This document shows positions 11,041 through 21,700 of a stretch of DNA of 64,000 nt, piece by piece. Under the pieces are notes generated by a model. That model saw nothing but the letters and a program-made list of their open reading frames with translations, had not been told where the DNA came from and ran no database searches. Within the stretch, counting starts at the first letter, position 1. Every line of letters begins with the position of its first letter. The translations under genes and the position numbers were made by a program. The DNA is from Macrolepiota albuminosa (lineage: Eukaryota; Basidiomycota; Agaricomycetes; Agaricales; Agaricaceae), in NCBI GenBank assembly GCA_027475525.1, contig JAMWFC010000029.1, forward strand, positions 1 to 64,000, given 5' to 3'.

Positions 11041-11664
11041 TCCCCCTCCCCAACTAAGCCTCCACCCTAACCTCACTTCATTCGGTTAGGGCTCCAAGTA
11101 TGTATAGAGAACTCAGTGCTCATTCCCAGCCTCAACCTCACTTCGTTTGGTTAAGGCCTCTGCACTTCTCAACTCAGTGCATTAATCTAAGCTAAATTGA
11201 ATTTTTCTTGAATATTTCAGATTTTTGAAGCATTTATAAATCTCACAATAAAACTGAAAAGTAGTGTATCAGTAGCCTCTGATTTTTCTCTGATCTTTCT
11301 CTGATTTTTGAGTCATTTTCCTGGAATCTTTGAGCATTTTCTACTAACATCTTCTGAAAAACAGACTAATTGAGATTTTCTGGAATTTTTCACATTTCTT
11401 GAGCATTTATAAAATCTCAAAAAAACTTAACCTTGGTGCATCATTGGTTCCCAAATTTTTTCTGATTTTTCAGTGATTTTATCTGAATTTATTAAGCATT
11501 TCTAATACTGAAATGAGCCAGCTCTTATGTTATTTCTATAAAAGGAAGGTTCTTGGTCAGCCTTGGTCAGCATTAGTTTTTCCCAGGCATCGTCCCATAT
11601 ATTACGAGCTACGATTCGTGCCTTCGGCACGAATTTCGTAGCTCGTTGGGGGCTTCGCCCCCAA
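11041..11664. mobile_element. Non-autonomous Helitron derivative (unit e1)
   Basis: The unit starts with TCCCCCTCCCCAACTAAGCC after an A, carries a CCCTAACC/GGTTAGGG subterminal block (11041-11185), an A+T-rich middle similar to the leader of the large Helitron (compare 11180-11540 with 18060-18370) and ends with two hairpins (11604-11646 and 11646-11664). The large Helitron begins with the same subterminal block immediately afterwards. It therefore looks like an internally deleted derivative joined head-to-tail to the autonomous copy. No coding capacity. Confidence 0.65.
11604..11664. other. Paired terminal hairpins
   Basis: Hairpin 1 (11604-11646) has arms beginning ACGAGCTACGA and ending TCGTAGCTCGT (with one unpaired base) around a GGCACGAA/TTCGTGCC inner stem. 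Hairpin 2 (11646-11664) is TTGGGGGC-TTC-GCCCCCAA, a perfect 8-bp stem. Both recur at 26656-26717 at the other end of the large Helitron. Strong hairpins mark Helitron ends, where they act in rolling-circle termination or initiation. Confidence 0.85.
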
Positions 11665-11673
11665 ACCCCCCCC

Positions 11674-11852
11674 AACTAAGCCTCCACCCTAACCTCACTT
11701 CGTTCGGTTAGGGCTCCAAGTATGTATAAGTAACTTAGCCTCCACCCCAACCTCACTTCGTTCGGTTAGGGCTCCAAGTATGTATATAAGTAACTCAGCC
11801 TTCACCCCAACCTCACTTCGTTCGGTTAGGGGTTCCAAATATGTATATTCAT
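11674..11852. repeat. Subterminal minisatellite with CCCTAACC hairpins
   Basis: Three units of 58-61 bp start at 11674, 11732 and 11792. Each holds an inverted repeat CCCTAACC or CCCCAACC - TCACTTCGTTC - GGTTAGGG. Single related blocks lie at 11041-11185 and 26718-26860. Confidence 0.85.
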
Positions 11853-12163
11853 AACTCAACTTCTATCATGACTTACTTTCATTATGTCTTACTGATTCAA
11901 GCATATGTTGTTAAAGAATAGAAAGTTCACATTTATCAAGAAATGATGTTACAATTCCAAGTTATATATATTCTATTAGTACAGTATCAACAAATATCAA
12001 GTTAGATGCTAAAATATAAAAGTCAGTAATAAGTAGGTAATTAACAATCATACTCACATTTGTAAACCCAAAAAATAATGCTACAATTCCAAGTTATATG
12101 TACAGTATCAAGTTAGATGCTAAAATATAAAGTTAGTAATAAGTATATAATTAACAATCACAC
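11853..12163. other. Helitron 3' non-coding region
   Basis: A+T-rich sequence between the minisatellite and the helicase stop. It contains an imperfect direct repeat, about 11940-12057 against 12074-12176 (shared words AATGCTACAATTCCAAGTTA-like, GTATCAAGTTAGATGCTAAA, AATTAACAATCA). Nothing coding seen. Confidence 0.6.
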
Positions 12164-15100
12164 TTACATTTGTAAACCATTAAGAACTTCTTGATACACA
12201 ATATTTGCAGTCACTCTTGATGTATTTTCTTCTGACAAAATCACCTTGATACGATCTTCTGATGTGCATCGAGAAAGTGCAACATAGAGTTGGCCATGTG
12301 TAAAAACCGGTGATCGAAGGTCCAATCCAACATGCTTGACTGATTGCCCTTGAGACTTGTTGATAGTCATAGCAAAGGCCAATCGAATTGGAAACTGTCT
12401 CCTGCATAATGGTATGGGCAAATCCTCTTCAGAGGCATCTAGATTGATTCTTGGAATCAAAACAGTTGAACCTGCAAACTTGGCATCTCCACTGATAATA
12501 CGACATCTGAGGACTCTGGTGCTGATATGAGTGACAATCATTCTTGTTCCATTGCAAAGTCCTTTGGTTGTGTCCAGATTCCTGAGAAGCATGACAGGAA
12601 CTCCAATCTTCAAAGCCAGTTTAGCCAAAGGCAAACTACTGGCTTTCAAAGAGTTGAGATATTCCACAGGATATAAGGCAAGGCCATCAGGATTCCTGTT
12701 ATCAGAAAGAACAGAATCTGCACTCTGTAAGATTCTTTCTTCCCCTGGATACCTCTCTAGAACTTCTGCATTGATCTCCTCTATATCCGAGTTCTTGCCA
12801 GAGAGAATAGTCCGGTCCAGGTAATACTGATCATTTTGAGGATAACCAATATCAGGATATGTGGAAGAAATCAATCCAGTGATAGAATTGTCATCACAGA
12901 TCATCCTTTCAGGCAGTTTGACTGTTTCTCCAGGTCCTAGATTTTTCCCTGCACCAACATCCAACAACCAAGCTGCATGAGCAATATTCTCTGCAGTCTG
13001 ATCCAATCTCATGTTTTGGACCAAGTAGTGGACTTGGATATGATCCCAAAGTCGGCCCCTTTTGAGTGAAGCAGCAATCATCTGCTGCCTGAGTCCATGT
13101 GGAACCACTGGAAGAGTTTGCCTAAAGTCCCCTCCAAAAACCACAGTGACTCCACCAAAGGAAATGTCATTATCGAAGATGTCTCTGAAGCCACGATCGA
13201 CAGAGTCAATGGCATTTTTGTGTTGCATTGGAACTTCATCCCAAATAACAACTTTGGTGCAAAGTATGAGCTGTGATAACTGGGTTCCTCTCTTGATATT
13301 GGCAATGGATGTGTCAAGAGCAGGAATGGGGATTTTGAATCTTGAATGAGCTGTCCTACCCCCTTCCAACAATAAGGCAGCAATGCCAGATGATGCTACA
13401 CATAATGCCACATCTCCATTGGAACGAACTGCAGCAGCCAGAGTATTGCAGACAAAGGTTTTGCCACATCCTCCAGCACTGTGAATGAATAGCATCCTGC
13501 CCAAATTGTTGTTGACTGAGTTCATGACAGCATTGAAAGTCTCCAGTTGTTCCACATTGAACTTGGCCTTGTTACCCTCCACTCTTTGCTTGAGCTCTTC
13601 AACATCATAATTGGTTTCATCTTCTAAAAGCCTGTTGCCTAGAAGAATGATCAGTATTCAAGTCAATCTTTTATGCAAATGCCAATTACCTGGAACTATG
13701 TTCCAATTCTGTTGAGCCTCTGGCATGTTGGGAAAGTCTTTCAGAGTTTTCCCAAAATTCATCAAAGTGTCATTGATGAGATAAAGGCCATAGTCATAAA
13801 TATCCTCATTGGTAAAGATCCGGTCCCTATACTGCCTAGTATGTTCCAATCTGTGTCGAAGATCATCACAGATAGAATGCTTGAATTCATTCCATAGAGC
13901 CTCAGGAGTGGCAGGAGCACAGTGGAATAGAATAGTGCAAAACAGCTGCCTGAGAGCTGATCCTAGTTGGATTGGAGCAGCTTCAGTGAGACACTGCCTC
14001 CATTCTGCATCATCCTCCAAAAGACCTAGAGCCTTGCATGCTTCTTGATAAGTGGGATAGATATGGCCATTGACTGTCCTGAGATCAGCCCATGAAGTTG
14101 CATTGGTTACAACAGTCAAGAGCATCCTGAGATAGAACCTTTCTCCCTGTCTTGATGAAGCAAAGTACATCCTCCCAATTGCTGTACCTCTCTGCCTCTC
14201 CTTCCAACTCCGTTTAGATGGCTCATAAACAAACTTGGTTGGAAAGTTCTGATAAGTAGTGTTATTATTGGGAAACCTGGTATTGGCTTCAAACCAAGCT
14301 GTGAGTGCAGTCTTGTCTGCATTAGGTCTAGCAGCCACTATCTGTATTGGTTCATCATCTGGGAAATAGACTTCATGCTGGTTTTCCAAGTGCACAGGCA
14401 ATCTGTACACTGAAGGATATTCAGCATGCATGTTGAATTCAAAGATGTGCCAGCAAGCCTCAGGAGCAGAAATGTATCTGGCATCCAAATGTTCCTTGAT
14501 TTCATCCCTCTCCTCCCTAGCAATCTCCAAAGTTGTCCTATCATGGCCCTTGTAGATGTACTTGTGAATGTATTTGATTGCATCCACTGAAGCACAGACT
14601 TCCACATTGATATGACATTGGAATTTGGCTGAGAGATATGGATTGTATGGGACAACATTACGATTGTCATAACGACGACCATGCTTTTCAAAAAAGCGGC
14701 CATTGTTAGGTCTGGCATATTGGGGATAGCCATCATCACCATACTGTGTAGCTTCCTGAAATTCCTTGGGATATCTCTTGGAACATTTGCCATCTACCAT
14801 GCACTTGGCATTGGGAAAATCTGCTCCACATGGACCATGAACCATATTGGTAGTAACAACCTAATAACAAAGGTCAGATACTGCATTGATAATTCAAGCA
14901 AAGCCAATACCTGATACAATTGAGGCTGAGTCACTGGATCAGGAATTTGAGCAGAAACAATAGTGTCCACATGAGCTGCATCTTTGATCTTGTCATGATG
15001 ATGGAAAAAGATCAAGATATGTATATGTGGAAGTCCCCTCTTTTGAAATTCAATGGTATGGACAGATGCCACACATTTTCCAAATAGACCATCTTTTATG

Positions 15101-18003
15101 TCCTTCAAAAGAGCATTCTTCTTGAGTTCAAATACTCTGGCAACAATATCTGGACGGTCAGAAGCTGTTTGCCTCTTTCCATTAACCATAGGTTCCTTTA
15201 GCAGAGCCTCTTCAATTTCTGGCCACTTTGGATTGGCAGTCATAGTGATGAAGAGATCTGGTTTATGGAAATGCCTGCAAATAGCCATAGAGTCCTGGAA
15301 TAATTGCTGCATGTGTCGTTCACTTCCAACATGAGAAGAGGGAAGGACTACCCGTCGGCTTTGCCTGCGTAAGTCTTCATCTCCAGCAGCCGCATCGACC
15401 ACTCCTTGATACACTTCAGCCCTAATCTTCTTTTGATTGTGCCGGACCCAATTGAGCTTGTTCTGCTCAGTTGATGCCCATGCATCCACAACATATTGCT
15501 GAAACAGTCTGCCACTCCAAAGCAATGCAGCATTAGCTTCCAAAGCTCTTTGCTGCAGCCTATATGCATAATATGCAGTTTGGCTGACTTTTTTGGCTCT
15601 TTGTTCTCCTGCTGGTCCAAATTGAGATTGAATATCGGTGTGAAATCCAGGTTCTCCAGTTGGAAATATGATAGTGTAATGCAGAGGTGTGTAATAGGGG
15701 TGTAGATGGCTGATTCGCTTCAATTGACCTCCATGCAGATGCAGGACTATGTCACGGTGATCTGATCGTTCTTCAGAACCATCTCCTGGTATAATTGCAG
15801 CAACTCCTTCCTGTTCATTAGGGTTGTTATAGCGTCAATGGTCTCCAAAGTCAGCTCTAAGTTGAACAGAAAGCCTTTGTGGTTGGCCTTCAGGAACTTC
15901 TGTCATAATCTGCTTTGCAAGCTTGTATAAGCCAATAAAGGGATTGACTCTATGAAGCATATCCTGCAAAGAGGCCATTATCTGAGGATCCAATCTAGAA
16001 TTGCTTCCCTGACGAAAAGCCAATTGTTGATTGTGATCATAGAAGTAGAGTTGTGCATACACAGGATGATCACCTTCAGTTGGAAGCAAAGCACCTGTCA
16101 GATGATGGAGCTCTCCATTAATCCTAAAGCTGTATGGTCCAGGAGCATTGGTAATTGCCTGGTCAATTTTGACTCCCAGAGATGTAAATGCAAAAGCTGC
16201 ATTGTATTGGCGAATAGATGCTTTAAAAGCATCAGAAAGAGGATGGTGACCTTGGAGTAAGCCAAGCAGTTCTGGTGGAGCGTCTGCAAGTCTGGGCAAA
16301 TCAATTTGCCCTTGTAAACAGCACATGCCAAACTTGGGATTGTATAGGGTAGATTTAGACAGCTTTTCGTCATCAAAATGTAGAGCATGACAATGTAGAC
16401 ATGAAATATCCATAGGACCAAGATAATGTGCTGAAGGTTCATTTATATAAGGCTGTCTTCCTCTTGGAAGAGCATTTCTGCCTTGAATATAATCAACCCT
16501 TTGTAGAATAGGAGGTGCTGGTAGATTTTGCTGCCTGTTATCTCCAGGTGGATCCACATACTCCAAGTCCTCCTCCATATTCTCAGCAGGATCATTCCTA
16601 GGATCATCTAGTGGATTTGGATCAATCTCATTGTCTATGGGATGCTCCAAATACTCCAAAGGATTCTGAAGCATCTCATCAAAAGCTGCATGGATATTTT
16701 CTAACCCATGAGGATCTAAATCATTAAAATCCTCTTCAAGATCAGCTAAATGTTGCTGTTCCCAGTCTTGCAAGATCCTTTCAGCTCTAGCCTCATTCAA
16801 AGGCCTATGTTCAGGGTTGAGATCTATATGCTGTTGACTTTTGTTAGTCAAAGCAGCTTATAAAATAAAAGGTGTGTTTATCTCACCTCTGGCACTGGTT
16901 GTTGTAAAGCAGCCAATCCTTGCTGTTGTGTTCTCTGCTCTTCAGCCCTTATCCTTTGTACTTCAGCTAATGCCTGCTCTTCAGCTATAGCAATATTTCT
17001 GAGCTGTTGTTGCTCATGCAATACTGCTAATGCCTGTTGTTGCCTTTGCCTCTCCTCTTCTTCAGCCAAAGCAATATGTCTGAGCCGTTGCTGCTCTTGC
17101 AATACTGCTAGTGCCTGCCGTTGTCTATCCTGCTCCTCAGCTGCAGCAATGTGTCTCAACCTTTGTTGGTCTTGCAATGCTGCTAGTGTTTGTGGAGCAA
17201 CCTGCTGATTAATTTGTCTTCCTCTATTCCCAAGTGCAGGTGGCAATGGTAATGGCATTGTGAAGTTTGGCAAAGCAGGCATTCTAGGTATAGGATTCCG
17301 TAAAGGAGCATCCCAACCTTCAGGCAAATGAGTTTCAGGTATACTCATAGCAGTCCCACCAACTACAGGCTGATTGACTAATCCCACCCTATTATCTCTT
17401 CCATGCACAGCAGCTGGTAGAGGTGCTACTATTGAAGGCACATAAGGAGCTCTATGTGCAGGAAGAGGTAGAGGTGGTATCATTCTAGGAATAGGATTTT
17501 GCAAAGGGGCATTCCATCCTTCAGGTAAATGAGTTTCAGGAATAGCCCTAGCAAATAGATCCTCAGCAACAGTTGGTGGTCTAACAGGCCTCCTCAAAGA
17601 GCTAGAAGTATTTCCTCCAGAGCTTGAACCAATCTGATTATTTCCCCCAGTTCTCATATCCCCCAATCCTGTAGTTCCAAGTTGTACATCCTCAGATGCA
17701 AATAAGTTCATAGCAACAGATGGTCCAATAGGCCTTCCCAAAGAGCTAGAGGCAATCTGATCATTTCTTCCAATTCTCATATCCCCAGTTCTCATATCCC
17801 CAGTTCTCATATCCCCAGTTCCCATATCCCCAGTTCCATAATGAAGTGGTATAACCACTGAAGTAGATCTTCTACTTCTATTGGCACGACGCTCATCAGG
17901 ATCAGTCATTTGTAACTGTTGTAGCCTGCTTTGAATCCTAGCCTGCTGTCTTTGACCTTCAGGAGTACTGGGTTCATTATTAGAATGAGTAGTTGAAGAT
18001 TGC
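12164..18003 (-). pseudogene. Helitron Rep-helicase, near-intact, one stop codon
   Basis: Spliced model from M at 17909: exons 17909-16887, 16830-14911, 14860-13690 and 13638-12164, with introns 16831-16886, 14861-14910 and 13639-13689. It gives 1862 codons in one frame and one internal TGA at 15835-15837 (codon ~672), where relatives have Arg. Order: GDMRT pentapeptide repeats, Gln-rich coiled coil (~215-340), a Cys/His zinc module (CLHCHALHF ... FGMCC), the HUH nuclease motif RGLPHIHILIFF (~940), the two-tyrosine motif YIHKYIYKGHD (~1077), and a PIF1-type SF1B helicase with GGCGKTF (~1425), WDEVP, FGGDFRQTLPV and HGQLYVALSR. The coding exon extends upstream of the Met to 18003 with an acceptor there, so the true start may lie in an earlier exon. 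Only one lesion suggests recent activity. Confidence 0.88.
17770..17843 (-). repeat. 15-bp in-frame coding repeat
   Basis: CCCCAGTTCTCATAT-type units repeat about five times and encode successive Gly-Asp-Met-Arg-Thr pentapeptides near the N-terminus of the Helitron protein. The unit length keeps the frame. Confidence 0.9.
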
Positions 18004-18601
18004 CTGAAAAAATAGTTTTTTAAGCATTTTCATAGCTTAAAACTATTGAAAGACACTTACATGATGAGTATATCAATAGCCCAAAGTTGTCCAAGTGTTA
18101 CTCTAAGCTGAATTGAATTTTTCTTGAATTTTTTGAATTTTATAAGCATTTATAAAGCTCAAAAACAATAAAAGTCACTTACTACAATAGCCCAAACTTT
18201 CACTATAAGCTGAATTGAATTTTTCCTGATTTTTCTGTGATTTTTTCGAATTTTTTAAGCACAATAGCCCAAACTTTCACTATAAGCTGAATTGAATTTT
18301 TCCTGATTTTTCTGTGATTTTTTCGAATTTTTTAAGCAATTTCCAAGCTCAAATACATTAAAAATCACTTACAATGATTAATCAATAGCTGAAAGTTGTC
18401 GAGCTATTGAATGTTTGTTAAGGATCATTGATCAATCAATCAATCATTACTTACTTTGTAGTTGAGTTTGAAAATTTTGCTATAAGAATGTTTGTTAATG
18501 GTCATCAATCAATCAATCAGTCATTACTTACTTTGTAGTTGAGTTTGAAAATTTTGCTATAAGAATGTTTGTTAATGGTCATCAATCAATCAATCAGTCA
18601 A

Positions 18602-18604
<3 letters not shown>
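18004..18604 (-). other. Helitron leader with repeated exon-intron-like modules
   Basis: On the minus strand the sequence alternates short blocks ending at a GTAAGT donor with intron-like blocks ending CAATTCAG or similar. Examples are the donors at 18060, near 18183 and near 18372, and GTAAGTA-type sites preceded by CAACTACAAA near 18440 and 18520. The last intron (18004-18060) leads into the coding exon. The pattern resumes right of the LINE at 26144-26340. These look like serially duplicated non-coding exons of the Rep-helicase transcript. Confidence 0.55.
18184..18337. repeat. Exact 77-bp tandem duplication
   Basis: Units 18184-18260 and 18261-18337 are identical. The duplicated copy lacks the splice-donor segment that separates the natural leader modules, so it is not just another module. 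Confidence 0.95.

Positions 18605-18606
<2 letters not shown>
18590..18606. repeat. LINE target-site duplication, left copy
   Basis: TCAATCAGTCAATACTT here and at 26144-26160 flanks the LINE. The last two T bases overlap the oligo-T tract. Confidence 0.8.

Positions 18607-18636
<30 letters not shown>
18605..18636 (-). other. LINE poly-A tail (32 T on plus strand)
   Basis: An uninterrupted T32 marks the 3' end of the minus-strand LINE, produced by target-primed reverse transcription. Confidence 0.95.
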
Positions 18637-18637
<1 letters not shown>

Positions 18638-18785
18638 GTGGATATCGCGACAGGTGTGCAGACAGTCCACAGTGTCGACCTCTGCATCCTAGGATATTAT
18701 AATTCATGTAGTTCCGTATTCATAGCCGTTCAAGATTTGGATCCACCCCGTAGGAAATGCATTTACGCACGATGTGTGGGACTCG

Positions 18786-21700
18786 TTAGCCAATACCCAC
18801 TAAAACCTCGGTTGCTGTCCTCCAAGCCTTGAGTGGTTCAATGTTACTTGGCAAGAAATTCCTCCACATATTCTGGACCATCTTCGTCCTCTTCGCCTTC
18901 TTACCAAAGCGGGATTTGTCTGTCATCAGACAGTCTAGCTTAAGTCTCTGGGCAATCGCCTTCCTAAGTCTATTTGATATTTCCTCCTCTCTTAACATAT
19001 TATCCGGGTTCGCCTCTCTCGAGATTCGCCATTCACATATTATCTTCCATATAGTTCTTGTAGCCTCCGACACTACTATCTTCGAGAATCTATTTGCGCC
19101 CGATTTATCTCGGCCTTGTTTCCTCTTAATCAGAGCGCAACCCAGCTGTTCTCCCAGCGTTGGCTTACCCATCTCTATTCCCCTCTTTTCGTGTATCTTC
19201 TTAGCTAGCTTCCAGACTGTATCTTGTCCCGAAGCAGAGCATTCCGTAAGGATGTGCTCCATAGACTCTGTAGCATTGTCGCACACTTGGCAGTATGCCC
19301 TCCTCTCAAAATTTGGAATGTTCTCCCAGAACCTTCCAACCTTATATCCGTTATGCATTGTTCTCCACAGGAAGGATCGGGTTTCCCTTGACAGATCCTT
19401 ATCCTTGATTGACGTCCATATTCTCTCGTCAGTTGGTGCGTCACCATTTATGTCATTCACCGCCCACCTTGTCATATCAAGGTGAGTTAGCATTCCACGT
19501 CTTATGGGTGTCGGCCTCATCTCAATCATGGCCTTATACAGAAGGGCTTGGGTCACTTTGGTTAGTCTTGCCCCTTGGAGGTCAAACTCTACTGGGGGTT
19601 TCATATCCAAGTCTATTGGTTCACTATTTCTCGCTCCCTGTCCCGCAAGAGCGTCAGCTCCTTCATTTCCGACATCCCCCGAGTGTCCTTTCACTTTTTC
19701 GAAAATAGTTATTCCGCTTCTGCTTCTAAGCTTTGCCGCCAGGGTTCTCATTAGGTCTTTATTCACGGCTCCTATCCAGCCGTTATCTTCATTTTTCTTT
19801 AGATGCGTCGTCAGGCTGTCCAGAACAATCTTTGAGTCGCTCATAATCTTCAAGGGTTTTTCATCCGGGACAATGCAGGCTGCCCTCAGAATAGCCAGTG
19901 CCTCGCCTGTATTATTCGATTGCACTAGGTTGCTAGGTAATCTAATTGCCTCATTCCTCACGTTGTCTTCCCCGAACCATATACCAGCTCCTGCGACTGC
20001 GCTTATAGAGCCATTATGTAAGCAGGACCCATCCGTATATACTGTTGTTAGTGATAGTGGGGGATGGCTTATCCTGGAGTAGTTGTGGTTGTTTGTGACC
20101 TGTGCATTTTGATTTTTTGTAAAAACTCTAAAGCCATCCTTCAGCGAGGACTTCAGTACTATCTCTGGGTTGAAAATTTCGCCCCCTGTCTCCTCTAGCA
20201 AGGCTTTCTCTTCCTCCGTCAAGTCACAGGCATCTGTCTTAGTGCGTGGGGACCACTTGTGTCCTAGCTTATCAATCCATTCCTTTGCGCACTTCCAACA
20301 TTTATTTGGGTTTGCGCATCCTTCCGTTCTCATCTTCTTACAAATCGCGCAAGTGCAGTTGCTCCTTGGTTTGTGGTCTTGGTTTAAATTCGGGCCAAAT
20401 AGGTCCACTAGCTCGACCATCTCTCCAACTGTCATTATTTTATGGTTTGTTCTAAGGCATATTGCTTGTTCAGAGTTTATTCTCAGGTTTTTGATTCCTT
20501 CCATCCCAAGGTGGAACCATATCGGTAGCTGTTTCTTAAGGTTTTCATCGAGTGCTAGAGGGCTGAAACTAATTGAGTACTTTCTCGCAGCTTTTATCAT
20601 TCTTTGTATAGACGTAGGGAGGCCCTCCTCCCTCGTTCTGGCGTCAACATCCAAATATTGCAGGAAAGGGTTATAAAATGTATTTCCTTCGGCTTTCATC
20701 CATCTTTTTGTAACTCTCGATTCCAAGATGTCGTCTGCCACAATTGCCCATGTGGGTCTTGACGGGCCAATATCTAAGTACCTTTTTGCCTTCATCAGTT
20801 CAATCGCTTCATTCCTTAATGTGACATTTAGTAGTTTTTTTCCACCTCTGTCATGCGGGAGGCATAGGGTGTCCAGGCGTATAGTTGGGTGGTTCCTTTC
20901 CCCCCATATAAAGTCTTTTATCATCTTAGTGAGTTCAGTTTCAACTCTTTTAGGCATCCCTTGCACACTTGTCCTGTATTGTGTGCGTCCTCCTACTACC
21001 ATGTTTACTATCAGACGTTTACCTTCTATTGTAGGCATGCTCCGATTCCATCTCTTTAGATCGCACGCAACTGCTTCTATTGTTGGGGTCCAGATACTAT
21101 TGTCATCAACTCCATTTCCGATGAAGGTTCCAAGGAGACGCATTGCCTCCCCGTCTCTAGCAATTTTTATGTTATTCGGGATCTTTGAACCCCTTACTGA
21201 GCTCCGTCGGCTTAATATAAGTTTATCTCTATATTCTCTGGTACCAATAGGTACAACAACAGTCTTTGGAATGTTAAACCTAGCCCCTGATACTCTACAC
21301 CATTTTGTGAGGATTTTTGTAAGGTCTTTAAATCGGTCGTCTTCGGACAAGTACGCCGTTGTGTCATCAGCAAATAAAGTTGCAATTAATCTTTCAATTT
21401 CATCTCTAATCTTAAAACCTTTCAGCTTTGATTTTCTCAGCATTTGTGCCAGTGATTCTATGGCTATGTTAAATAGTAGGCATGACATTGGGTCACCTTG
21501 TCGAACTCCTCTTGTTACTTGATACATTGTGCTTATTTCGCCGTTTAGTATGACCTTTGTATTTGCATCTTTATATAGTTCCTTAATCATTTCCACGAAG
21601 GGTTCTGGGAAGTTAAATTTTCTTAGAGATGCCCACAGGAAGGTGTGTAAGATTCTATCGTAGGCCTTTTCCTGATCCAGACATACTATCATCCCATTTT

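Noticed and set aside
11674..11852. Telomere repeats (TTAGGG/CCCTAA)
   Set aside because: The words are single, in inverted pairs inside a 60-bp unit, not a simple tandem array; they belong to the Helitron end.
18421..18604. Near-exact repeats at 18481 and 18558 with a 77-bp offset, a possible fifth 77-bp duplication
   Set aside because: The second unit differs after about 46 bp (CAGTCATTAC against CAGTCAATAC) and the leader naturally has ~76-80-bp modules.
18361..18604. CRISPR-like spaced repeats
   Set aside because: Eukaryotic context, repeats are directly adjacent with splice-like motifs, and there are no unique spacers of constant size.
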